A stretch of 64,000 nt of DNA. Source: Occallatibacter riparius (lineage in GTDB: Bacteria > Acidobacteriota > Terriglobia > Terriglobales > Acidobacteriaceae). Numbering within the stretch: position 1 is the first letter of the stretch; each line of letters opens with the position of its first letter. Both the position numbers and the translations under genes were made by a program. Below the pieces are notes generated by a model. The model made no database searches and was not told where the DNA came from. It saw only the letters and a list, made by a program, of their open reading frames with translations. Of the stretch, positions 47,736-55,073 are shown piece after piece. Location: contig NZ_CP093313.1 of NCBI RefSeq assembly GCF_025264625.1, forward strand, positions 5,084,001 through 5,148,000. The letters are read 5' to 3'.

Positions 47736-48911
47736 GTGAATCCCGAAAAATCACAACTCGTTTCGCTGGGTGAGACGAACGTTTCACCGCGTAAATTCCT
47801 CTTTGGAATGGGCCGCGCCGAACTGGCCGCACTGATGAAGGAGATGGGCGAGCCCGCATTCCGAGGCGCGCAGCTGGCCGAAGCCCTGTACCGCCAGCGA
47901 GTTGCGGACATCAGCGACATTACGACCCTCCCCAAATCGCTGCGCGAACGCCTCGCAGCCGGGAACTGGACCGTCGGCCGGCCGCGGATCGCTCAGGTCT
48001 TCCGCAGCGTCGATGGCACCGAGCGGTACCTCGTCGAGGGGCAATCCGGAACCGACACTGTTGAGACGGTCTGGATGCCGGAAGGTGACGAGGGCGAGTC
48101 CGGGGACGGAAGCGATGCGGGGGACGAGGAACTTTCTCCCGCCGGGCGGACTTCGCACAGAACGCGCGCTACCATCTGCATTTCAAGCCAGGTGGGCTGC
48201 GCCGTCAACTGTCAGTTCTGCCTGACCGCCCGCCTTGGCCTCCAGCGGAACCTGTCGGCCGCCGAAATTGCCGGCCAGGTGATCGCCGTTCTCGACCGCC
48301 ATGCCGTGGAGATCGGGCGTGACCGGCTCAATCTGGTCTTCATGGGAATGGGCGAGCCGTTCCTGAATTACGAGAGCTTTATGGCGGCGGTCCGGATGCT
48401 TGTGGAAGAAGCTGACCTCAGCCCTCAGCGGATGACGGTTTCGACTTCAGGGATCGTGCCGGGCATCCAGAAGTTTGCGCTCGAACCGCCGGAACTTCGC
48501 CCCAAGCTGGCCATCAGTCTCAATGCGCCGAATGACGATGTCCGCAGCCAAATCATGCCGATCAACCGCAAGTGGCCAATCGAGACCGTGGTCGATGCAG
48601 TCCGCGGCATACGGCTCCGTCCTCGCGAGCGGGTCACCTTCGAGTACGTTCTGCTGGGCGGCGTCACTGATCGACCCGAGCACGCGCGCGAGGTTGCCCG
48701 GCTCGTCCGTCGCACGGGACTGCCTGCGAAGGTGAACCTGATCGCGTGGAATCCTGGCCCAGGAGTGCCCTACAGCACGCCCGATCCGAACGCGGCAGAC
48801 AACTTCAAGCGCAGCCTGGCGGGTGAGGGAATTGCCGCCTATCTTCGCCGTCCGCGCGGGCGGGATATTTATGCGGCGTGCGGGCAGTTGAAGCGCACCG
48901 TGGAGCAATAG
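47736..48911 (+). CDS. rlmN: 23S rRNA (A2503-C2)/tRNA methyltransferase RlmN with acidic insertion
   Basis: RlmN is a radical-SAM enzyme that methylates C2 of A2503 of 23S rRNA and A37 of some tRNAs. The cluster motif CX3CX2C is at Cys155, Cys159 and Cys162 in SSQVGCAVNCQFC, and the conserved C-terminal Cys is in YAACGQL. GTG 47736 is preferred; the longer frame to 47604 adds residues unlike the family. A stretch of about 24 acidic/Gly/Ser residues (about 117-140) is inserted just before the radical-SAM core. The total is 391 residues. Confidence 0.93.
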   Translation: MNPEKSQLVSLGETNVSPRKFLFGMGRAELAALMKEMGEPAFRGAQLAEALYRQRVADISDITTLPKSLRERLAAGNWTVGRPRIAQVFRSVDGTERYLVEGQSGTDTVETVWMPEGDEGESGDGSDAGDEELSPAGRTSHRTRATICISSQVGCAVNCQFCLTARLGLQRNLSAAEIAGQVIAVLDRHAVEIGRDRLNLVFMGMGEPFLNYESFMAAVRMLVEEADLSPQRMTVSTSGIVPGIQKFALEPPELRPKLAISLNAPNDDVRSQIMPINRKWPIETVVDAVRGIRLRPRERVTFEYVLLGGVTDRPEHAREVARLVRRTGLPAKVNLIAWNPGPGVPYSTPDPNAADNFKRSLAGEGIAAYLRRPRGRDIYAACGQLKRTVEQ

Positions 48912-48931
48912 CAGCAGGTGACGCTCGCGGC

Positions 48932-49252
48932 TTAGGCGGCTCGGTCAACGATCTTCATCACGACGCCTTCGCGCTTTTGCAGATAGGAGACGAGCTCAAA
49001 GAGGTTTCGTGCCTGCGGATTTCCCGATGCGCTCAGCATTCGCATCAGAACCTTCGGCGAACGGCCAAGATCGGCTCCAAGTTGCACGAATCCGACTGTC
49101 GCATTGACGTATTTGCGCAATACAGACTTTCCTGTTTCCAGATCTCCGTCGATCATGCACTGAATTGCTTCTTTGAGAAGCGCGCGACGAAAGGCGCCAC
49201 TCTTCTGAAGCTTCTCCTTTACAGTTTCGTTGAAATCTTTAGTCAGGACCAT
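48932..49252 (-). CDS. HigA-like antitoxin (helix-turn-helix)
   Basis: A 106-residue protein beginning VLTKDFNETVKEKLQKSGAF. A helix-turn-helix region (TVGFVQLGADLGRSPKVLMRMLS) fits antitoxins of the HigA/addiction-module type that partner RelE/HigB toxins. It starts 14 bases inside the upstream toxin frame, the toxin-first order of HigBA. The toxin frame is broken (next entry), so this gene may persist as an orphan antitoxin or autorepressor. Confidence 0.8.
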   Translation of the reverse strand: MVLTKDFNETVKEKLQKSGAFRRALLKEAIQCMIDGDLETGKSVLRKYVNATVGFVQLGADLGRSPKVLMRMLSASGNPQARNLFELVSYLQKREGVVMKIVDRAA

Positions 49253-49576
49253 CTCGCCTCCCCTTCCGCTCCTTGTATTCCTGCCAGAGTCGTTTTGCCA
49301 CTGCGATTTCCGCGTCTTGCCGCCTCTTGGTGCCGCCCACGAGGAGAATTACGAGCGAGTCGCCGTCGCGGCCGAAGTAGACGCGGTAGCCTGGCCCAAA
49401 ATCGAGGCGCAATTCCAACACACCTCCTCCCACGCTTTTTGCTGGAGGTGCGCTGCTTCTTTCCAGCGATCGAGAGCAATCGTTATCCGGGCGCGCGCGG
49501 TCTCTGCCAGATCGTTAAACCATTTTTCGAAACGATTGCGGCCCTGCCGGTCGACGTACTGCCGGAGTTGGAGCAT
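49239..49576 (-). pseudogene. HigB/RelE-type toxin, frameshifted
   Basis: Two frames together make one toxin of about 112 residues. The first (from ATG 49576) gives LRQYVDRQGRNRFEKWFNDL, then continues to an A-run. The second gives VLELRLDFGPGYRVYFGRDG and ends KRLWQEYKERKG, the typical RelE/HigB C-terminus. They are joined by a shift at five consecutive A on the coding strand (plus strand T-run, 49436-49440). One extra A would restore a continuous frame. It is either a true null allele or a homopolymer sequencing error; the sequence does not fit a standard -1 slippery heptamer. Confidence 0.75.
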
Positions 49577-49581
49577 CTGGT

Positions 49582-49607
49582 TGATGGTAGCACAAAAGAT
49601 ACCATCA
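49582..49607. promoter_or_regulatory. Probable operator of the HigBA-like module
   Basis: A perfect inverted repeat, TGATGGTA-N10-TACCATCA, lies six bases upstream of the toxin start. Its position fits autorepression by the HigA-like antitoxin. Confidence 0.6.
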
Positions 49608-49682
49608 TAAGACCTGGAATACCATGCTGATCAACCGATCAATTAAACTCAACTCACCTGAATCTTGCCCACGGGACCATCC

Positions 49683-50360
49683 ATGCCACAGCGCCTGCAG
49701 GAGTTCGCGACATTTTTCGGTCTTGCGCTCAGCGCCCTTCTGCCGTTGGTGAATCCACTCGGCAGCGCGCTGATGTTCGTGGGCCTGGTGGGAGACGCGC
49801 CTCCTGTCGTGTATCGCACGCTGGCGCGTCGAATCGCGATCAACACCACTCTGTTCTTCCTCGCCATCCAGGTGGTTGGCACGGCTGTGCTCAAGTTTTT
49901 CGGTATCTCATTGCCGGTGGTGCAGGTGGCGGGCGGCCTGGCGATCGCGTCGATGGGCTGGGGACTGCTGACCGGAAACGAGGCGCCGGGAAAGCAGAAC
50001 GTCAAAGAGTTTGACGACCACGCCTTCGAATCCCTGAAGAAGAAGAGCTTCTACCCCTTCACGTTTCCGCTCACAGCGGGACCTGGAAGCCTGGTGGTGA
50101 CGATCACGCTGAGCGCGCATACTCCCGCCAAGGGCTTCTTCATCGACTTCGCCGCTCACGCCGGCATCATGGCCGCGGCGGTCCTGTTGAGCGTGGCCGT
50201 TTACTTCTGCTACGGATACGCGCCCAGACTCACTGCGCGCATTTCAAAGCAGACTGCCGAGGGCATCACGCGGGTGATTGCATTTGTGCTGCTATGCATC
50301 GGCGTGCAGATTATGTGGAACGGTGTCGAGCTCCTGCTCAAAGCCGTACTGCGCTCATGA
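49683..50360 (+). CDS. MarC-family integral membrane protein
   Basis: A 225-residue protein of the MarC/UPF0056 family with about six hydrophobic helices. Family marks include LALSALLPLVNPLGSALMF near the N-terminus, FPLTAGPGS in the middle and FVLLCIGVQIMWNGV at the end. Once thought to confer multidrug resistance, the family function is unclear; it may transport small molecules. ATG 49683 is used, and the TTG at 49665 is unlikely. Confidence 0.9.
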   Translation: MPQRLQEFATFFGLALSALLPLVNPLGSALMFVGLVGDAPPVVYRTLARRIAINTTLFFLAIQVVGTAVLKFFGISLPVVQVAGGLAIASMGWGLLTGNEAPGKQNVKEFDDHAFESLKKKSFYPFTFPLTAGPGSLVVTITLSAHTPAKGFFIDFAAHAGIMAAAVLLSVAVYFCYGYAPRLTARISKQTAEGITRVIAFVLLCIGVQIMWNGVELLLKAVLRS

Positions 50361-50368
50361 CGGCAGTC

Positions 50369-50782
50369 TTAGGCCCTGCTCCTCGCAGCATGACCCAAAT
50401 ACGCATCTCTTCCGTTCGGTTTCGCGCGGAGATCGAACCCAAGCACGTCGGCGCACTCTCTCAGTAACTGAAGCGGGCCGCCTTTCAATGCCATGCACCG
50501 GCCTATGTGGCGCTCATGGTCTTTTGTGCCTGGTCCCAGCAGCGACAACAGCGTGGGCTTAGGCTTCTGGTGTTCCACCATGCCGGCCACTTGCTGGCAC
50601 TCGGCATCAGTCAGGGTGTCGCACAAGACGATCAGATCGAACTCGCGCTTGGAGAGAATGGAACCGGCTTCAGATATCCGGCCTGCTGCCTCTACTTCAA
50701 AATAAGTTCCTAAGATAAGCCGGTGAGTCTGCAGCAGCATCTGATCCCGGCCTACAACGAGAATCTGCGAATGATGGTTCAT
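50369..50782 (-). CDS. Degenerate receiver (CheY-like) domain protein
   Basis: The 137-residue protein resembles a response-regulator receiver domain: ILVVGRDQMLLQTHRLIL at the N-terminus and FDLIVLCDTLTDAECQQVAG at the phosphorylation strand. The usual acidic pair near the N-terminus is reduced to one Asp. At the phosphoacceptor position a Cys precedes the Asp (VLCD), so phosphorylation is doubtful. No DNA-binding domain is present. Its 359-base upstream region carries two striking palindromes (51000-51017 and 51054-51074). Confidence 0.7.
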   Translation of the reverse strand: MNHHSQILVVGRDQMLLQTHRLILGTYFEVEAAGRISEAGSILSKREFDLIVLCDTLTDAECQQVAGMVEHQKPKPTLLSLLGPGTKDHERHIGRCMALKGGPLQLLRECADVLGFDLRAKPNGRDAYLGHAARSRA

Positions 50783-50999
50783 AGCCCTCTCTCAAACATG
50801 TGTCGATAGAGCAGAGCATGCAAATCATGCCGAAGGCACAGTCTCAAAGCGAGGCCCAGGCATGAGAAGGAACATCCGCTGCGACCGACCTTTTTTTGAA
50901 CTGCTAAGCGGGTCGCTTCATCATGCTTACGTCTTGGTCGTGCGCCTTTGTGTATGCGCATCAACATTGTCAGAGTAGAGATTTTCGTGGGTGCTTTGA

Positions 51000-51034
51000 A
51001 CTAGGATCATCCCTAGTAAAACCATCGGGGGTAT
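51000..51034 (-). promoter_or_regulatory. Palindrome plus TACCCC/TACT element upstream of the receiver gene
   Basis: On the plus strand ACTAGG-N6-CCTAGT (51000-51017) is perfect. On the minus strand TACCCC begins at 51033 and TACT begins at 51018, 15 bases apart, the same spacing as in the thrB-trxA gap (41782 and 41797). The region is 220-250 bases upstream of the receiver gene. Confidence 0.45.
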
Positions 51035-51053
51035 GACTTTTTGTTCATTTGAT

Positions 51054-51074
51054 AAATATCGTGACGCGATATTT
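51054..51074. promoter_or_regulatory. Palindromic operator-like site
   Basis: AAATATCG (51054-51061) and CGATATTT (51067-51074) form a perfect 8-bp inverted repeat with a 5-base spacer in an otherwise AT-rich stretch between yvcK and the receiver gene. Confidence 0.45.
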
Positions 51075-51141
51075 GATGATATCGAAATGTTTAGCTGCTT
51101 CCATAGAGCAAGGCGCGCTTCAGGAGTGGGGAAACATTTGT

Positions 51142-52185
51142 CTATCGCCTGGATGAGACATGCGCCCGGCCAAGCGCCAGCAGGGCGCCGGTGACGCGGC
51201 TCGCGGCATGCCGAACCACTTCGCCTTCGCTGGCAAAGTTGCCCGCGACGCAACGCACGCCCATCGCTTCAACGCGTTCAATGTCAGCGCTGATGGGCGA
51301 TGCGTTTTCGGCCGCGTAGCGCGCAAGCGTGTCGTCAGAAAACTCCGCGGTATTCACGAGCGCGTAATCGAAGATGGGCGCGCCCGCGTGCTCGTAGATC
51401 TTTTCAATATGCTCGGACGCCGTGAGCCCCAGGCTCTCATTGGCCTCGGTCATCAGGTTGCAGACAAAGACGCGCAGCCCGCGCGCCTTAGCCAGAGCTT
51501 CGGGAATCCCCTGCACAAGCAGGTTGGTGATGATCGACGTGTAGAGCGATCCTGGCCCGATGGTGATCAAGTCCGCCTGCTCAATCGCGGCCAGGGTTTC
51601 CGGCAGGGCCGCTGCGTCGGGCGGTTCAATCATCAGCTCCTCAATGCGCTGCTGGCTCGCGTTGATGTTGGTCTCGCCGCTCACCAGGGAGCCGTCGTCC
51701 ATGCGAGCCACCAGCGTTGCATTTGCAGTGGTCACCGGATAAATGCTGCCTCGCGTTGCGAGAATCTTTGACGAGAGCTGCACCGCGTGCGCGAAGTCGC
51801 CGGTGATCTCCGTGAGTGCCGCGACGAACAGATTGCCGAAGCTGTGCCCCTCCAGTGCGTCGCCACCTCGAAAGCGATGCGCGAAGAGCTTGGCCAGCAG
51901 ATCGCCTTCCTCGCTGAGCGCGACCATGCAGTTGCGCAGGTCTCCCGGAGGCAGCATGTTGAAGTCGCGACGCAAGCGGCCGGAGGAGCCGCCATCATCG
52001 GTTACGCACACCACCGCTGCAAGATCCGAGATCGTTCCCATGGCCGGCGAGTGCGTCCCCGGAGTGGTCACGTGACGGCACAACCCGCGCAGCAAGGTAG
52101 ACAAACCCGTGCCGCCGCCCATCGCAACCACGCGCAGCGGAGTCACCTCGGTGCCCAATGCCTCTTCGACAGAAGTAGCTATCAA
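51142..52185 (-). CDS. yvcK: Gluconeogenesis factor YvcK/CofD-like protein
   Basis: YvcK-family proteins bind UDP-sugars and are needed for growth on gluconeogenic carbon and for cell-wall homeostasis in several phyla. The 347-residue protein shows VVAMGGGTGLSTLLRGL, VTDDGGSSGRLRRDF and the CofD-like GPGSLYTSIITNLLV. Length is normal. The neighbourhood lacks the whiA/rapZ genes that often accompany it in Firmicutes and Actinobacteria. Confidence 0.92.
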   Translation of the reverse strand: MIATSVEEALGTEVTPLRVVAMGGGTGLSTLLRGLCRHVTTPGTHSPAMGTISDLAAVVCVTDDGGSSGRLRRDFNMLPPGDLRNCMVALSEEGDLLAKLFAHRFRGGDALEGHSFGNLFVAALTEITGDFAHAVQLSSKILATRGSIYPVTTANATLVARMDDGSLVSGETNINASQQRIEELMIEPPDAAALPETLAAIEQADLITIGPGSLYTSIITNLLVQGIPEALAKARGLRVFVCNLMTEANESLGLTASEHIEKIYEHAGAPIFDYALVNTAEFSDDTLARYAAENASPISADIERVEAMGVRCVAGNFASEGEVVRHAASRVTGALLALGRAHVSSRR

Positions 52186-52227
52186 GTCGTTCTCCGAGGT
52201 TTGGACGTTCGCGGGCCCGTTTAGGCC

Positions 52228-52797
52228 TCAGGGAAGCTCAGGGTAGAGCAGCTCCGTGAATCGCGGATCGTCCGCCATATTCTGGAAGTCGCCGTCTGAG
52301 CGCGCCTGTAGCCGGTTCTTCTGGTTCAGCTCGATGGCGCGGCCCAGGTTTGCCAGGCACTCCTGCGGGCGTCCGGTCATGCTGTCCAGCACCGCCAGCC
52401 CATAGAAGGCGTAGTCCGCATTCGGAGAGTCTTTCGCCACCGCGCTGAGCTGTTCCCGAGCCTCTTCATAAAGGCCCTGGTTCAACTGCGAGATGGCGTA
52501 GTCGTACCGCTCTTCCGGCGTGCGGAACTGCAGGCTCGACTTCTCCAACTGCCGCTGGCAGGTGGCAATGTACATGCGGCAGCGCTCGGCTAACTCCGGC
52601 GGCGCGGCGGGCAGAAACTTTTCCAGAGCCGCAATCGCCTTGTCGTACTTGCCCTGCTGCACCAGCTGCACAGCCGATTGGTAGTGCTGATAGGCCGCCG
52701 TGTTGGACTGGCCCTGAGACTTCGTTGCCGCTTGCGGTTTCTTGCGGCTCGCAGCCGCGGTCTTGGCCTCTTGCATCATTAGTTTACCGGGAGCCAT
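52228..52797 (-). CDS. Tetratricopeptide-repeat protein
   Basis: A 189-residue soluble protein. After a basic, low-complexity N-terminus (KKPQAATKSQGQ) come TPR-like helices: AYQHYQSAVQLVQQGKYDKAIAALEK, then YDYAISQLNQGLYEEAREQL, and YAFYGLAVLDSMTGRPQECLANLGRAIELN. It ends DDPRFTELLYPELP. The role is probably protein-protein interaction. It lies 42 bases upstream of yvcK on the same strand. Confidence 0.8.
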   Translation of the reverse strand: MAPGKLMMQEAKTAAASRKKPQAATKSQGQSNTAAYQHYQSAVQLVQQGKYDKAIAALEKFLPAAPPELAERCRMYIATCQRQLEKSSLQFRTPEERYDYAISQLNQGLYEEAREQLSAVAKDSPNADYAFYGLAVLDSMTGRPQECLANLGRAIELNQKNRLQARSDGDFQNMADDPRFTELLYPELP

Positions 52798-52919
52798 TTT
52801 CCTCCAAGGCTGTTCGCTGCATGTGTTTGCAGGTGTGCCAGGGTGTTTATGCGCTCAGGCCATACTTATACGCAGAACCCCTCGCTGCGTCAATGGCACA
52901 GACGTCTGAGTGCGGCTGT

Positions 52920-53519
52920 TCACTTCTCCTGCCGCCGGTAAATCGCCGGATTCAGAGCCGGGTCGTTGTACATCTTCAACTGCCTGTAGACCTTGAAGTA
53001 GCGCGTCCCAGCCATTACCTCCGCCCACAAATCGTCCAGGCACTGCCGCAGGTCGGCATGCTGCATCTCCAGCACGTCCAGCCGGTGCCGGTTCCGCTCG
53101 CTGTGGCCCGCCGGAGCGTCGGTGCGGCGCATTTCCTCGCGCGTATGGTAGATCTTCAGCTCCAGGATCGAGAGCCTGTCGATGATCATCCCCGGCGTTT
53201 CCGAGTGCTGCTTCTCCAGCGAGTTCGGCAGATTGTAGGGCTCCAGGTAGGCAAGAAGCGCTTCATCCAGCTTCTCGACAAGGTCATTGCGCACCTGATT
53301 CGTCTTGTCGATGCCGCGCTTGGTGTCGGCAATCTGTGCGTCACTGGCGCCGGCCTCGCGAGCCTTATCCTCCAGATGCCACAGGTCGCAATTGGCATAG
53401 TGATGCTGCGAGATGAGCTTCTCCCAGTCGCTGAGCGCGTAGGGAGTCGTGTCCGGTTCCTCGTGCCAGTGCTTGGTGCAGCGGTCGTGGAGGTACTTGA
53501 TTGAGTTCGCCGAGAGCAT
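52920..53519 (-). CDS. DUF4254 family protein
   Basis: The 199-residue product matches DUF4254, with LSDWEKLISQHHYANCDLWHLEDKAR at residues about 30-55 and TPGMIIDRLSILELKIYHTREE in the middle. The family is often next to glycosyltransferase or lipopolysaccharide genes, and its function is unknown. It is divergent from the ATP-grasp gene, with a heptamer array between them. Confidence 0.85.
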   Translation of the reverse strand: MLSANSIKYLHDRCTKHWHEEPDTTPYALSDWEKLISQHHYANCDLWHLEDKAREAGASDAQIADTKRGIDKTNQVRNDLVEKLDEALLAYLEPYNLPNSLEKQHSETPGMIIDRLSILELKIYHTREEMRRTDAPAGHSERNRHRLDVLEMQHADLRQCLDDLWAEVMAGTRYFKVYRQLKMYNDPALNPAIYRRQEK

Positions 53520-53572
53520 CTTTTGTGTTGTCCGTATTCAGTTGTTGGCGGCTAGGTGCTTGATCATCTGAC

Positions 53573-53600
53573 CACTGTTCACTGATCACTGTTCACTGCC
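53573..53600. repeat. Heptamer CACTGAT-type tandem array (4 units)
   Basis: Four 7-base units (CACTGTT and CACTGAT alternating, then CACTGCC) lie in the divergent gap between the DUF4254 and ATP-grasp genes. In reverse complement the units read AxCAGTG, matching the other CAGT arrays. Confidence 0.75.
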
Positions 53601-53654
53601 TATGGTAGAACTATCCCTATTCAGTGGTCCAAGTTCACTCCGGCGAGGAGCTCC

Positions 53655-54860
53655 ATGGGCGACACGACGCAGCGAATTCTCTGCATCTCCACCTACGAAA
53701 AAGGGCAGGACTTCCTCCGCCAGTGCGCCGAGATGGGCGTGCGCCCCACGCTCCTTACGGTGGAAAAGCTCCGCAGCGCCGACTGGCCGCGCGACGTGCT
53801 CGAAGACATCGCGTTCATGCCCGACAACCTTACGACTGAGCAGGTGCTGAACACGGTCAGTTGGATGGCCCGCGGTCGCCGCTTCGACCGCGTAGTGGCT
53901 CTCGACGAGTTCGACCAGGAGACCGCTGCCGCCGTCCGCGAGCACTGGTGCATCCGAGGCATGGGCCTCACCACAACAGCGTTCTATCGTGACAAGCTGG
54001 CCATGCGTACCGGAGCACGCGAGGCCGGCTTCAACGTCCCCGATTTCACCCGGGTGCTCAACTACGACGAGCTGCGCGACTACATGGCGCAGGTGCCCGC
54101 GCCGTGGCTGCTCAAGCCGCGGACGTCGGCCTCGGCTCTGGGCATTCGCAAAATTCACCAGCCGGAAGACCTGTGGCGCGCCCTCGAGGAACTGGGCGAC
54201 CGCCAGACGCACTTCCTCCTCGAGCGTTTCGTGCCCGGCGACATCTACCACGTCGACTCCATCATCAGCGGCGGCAAGGTCGTCTTCTCCGTTGTGCACA
54301 AATACGGCAAGCCGCCCATGCAGGTCATGCATGAAGGCGGCGTCTTCACCACCCGCACCGTCGACCGCGACAGCAATGACTGGAAGGAACTCACCAAGTT
54401 CAACGCCTCTCTGGCGCCTGCACTCGGCATGACCCGCGGCGTTACGCATGCGGAATACATCCGCGCCCACGCCGATGACCGCCTCTACTTCCTTGAGATT
54501 GCCGCACGCGTCGGCGGAGCCTTCATAGTCGACCTCGTCGAGGCCGCAACAGGAATTAACCTCTGGCGTGAGTGGGCGCGCATCGAAGTCATGGATCTCC
54601 TCGGCGTTCCGTACGAGCTCCCCCAAGCGCGCGCCGACTATGCCGGCAGCGTTCTCTGCCTCGCGCAGACCGCCGAGCCAGACACTTCCGCGTTCACGGC
54701 ACCGGAGATCGTCTTCCGCATGAAGAAGCACCACCATGCCGGTCTCATCGTCCGCTCCCCGCAATCAGAGCGGGTGAGGGAACTCCTCGACGACTACGCG
54801 CAGCAATTCGCCAGCCGCTATCTAGCCAGCATGCCGCCGCCTGAAAAGCCAACAGCCTGA
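53655..54860 (+). CDS. ATP-grasp domain enzyme
   Basis: A 401-residue ATP-grasp ligase-like protein. The core includes WLLKPRTSASALGIRKI (ATP-binding Lys and small-residue loop), FLLERFVPGDIYHVDSII and the metal site YFLEIAARVGGAFIVDLVEAATG. The family forms amide or thioester bonds through acyl-phosphates; the substrate is unknown. ATG 53655 follows GAGGAG closely. An equally long minus-strand frame over the same DNA is a shadow. Confidence 0.88.
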   Translation: MGDTTQRILCISTYEKGQDFLRQCAEMGVRPTLLTVEKLRSADWPRDVLEDIAFMPDNLTTEQVLNTVSWMARGRRFDRVVALDEFDQETAAAVREHWCIRGMGLTTTAFYRDKLAMRTGAREAGFNVPDFTRVLNYDELRDYMAQVPAPWLLKPRTSASALGIRKIHQPEDLWRALEELGDRQTHFLLERFVPGDIYHVDSIISGGKVVFSVVHKYGKPPMQVMHEGGVFTTRTVDRDSNDWKELTKFNASLAPALGMTRGVTHAEYIRAHADDRLYFLEIAARVGGAFIVDLVEAATGINLWREWARIEVMDLLGVPYELPQARADYAGSVLCLAQTAEPDTSAFTAPEIVFRMKKHHHAGLIVRSPQSERVRELLDDYAQQFASRYLASMPPPEKPTA

Positions 54861-54873
54861 CCCTTCAATGCGC

Positions 54874-54984
54874 TGTCATCCCGACCGGAGCGCAGCGTCG
54901 AGGACAGATCTGCCCTCAGACTTGCCTTTTCTCTGAAGTGTCATCCCGAGAGTCCGCGCGCTTTCTTCAGCGGACCGAGGGACC
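54874..54984. repeat. Two copies of the TGTCATCCCGA intergenic repeat
   Basis: TGTCATCCCGA begins at 54874 and again at 54939. Each copy ends in a GAGGAC or GAGGGACC-like motif (54905 and 54984). Both match the dispersed family also seen at 16.1 and 32.6 kb. They lie immediately before a 5'-truncated gene. Confidence 0.65.
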
Positions 54985-55073
54985 CGCAGTTGCCCTTCGG
55001 GTGTTGAACCGAGAAGCATGATCGAAAAGGAGCCTCCGGCACTTTCCAGGCCCCTCGGAATTCCGTCATCTCG

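Larger units (their letters stand above)
50783..51141. other. Long intergenic region upstream of the receiver gene
   Basis: No gene-like frame. A 62-codon minus frame (50779-50967) ends at the receiver start but has no coding signal. The region holds the two palindromes listed separately and is locally AT-rich around 51000-51110. Confidence 0.5.

Noticed and set aside
49430-49445. Programmed -1 frameshift in the HigB-like gene
   Set aside because: The A5 run is not in an X-XXY-YYZ phase for the upstream frame, and no downstream stimulatory structure was apparent; a one-base loss is simpler.
50779-50967. 62-codon minus frame ending at the receiver start
   Set aside because: It lacks a Shine-Dalgarno and family resemblance and overlaps the region of regulatory palindromes.
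53586-54764. Minus-strand open frame of 392 codons with a protein-like composition
   Set aside because: It is antisense to the ATP-grasp gene, whose ATP- and metal-binding motifs and Shine-Dalgarno are convincing; the minus frame has neither.
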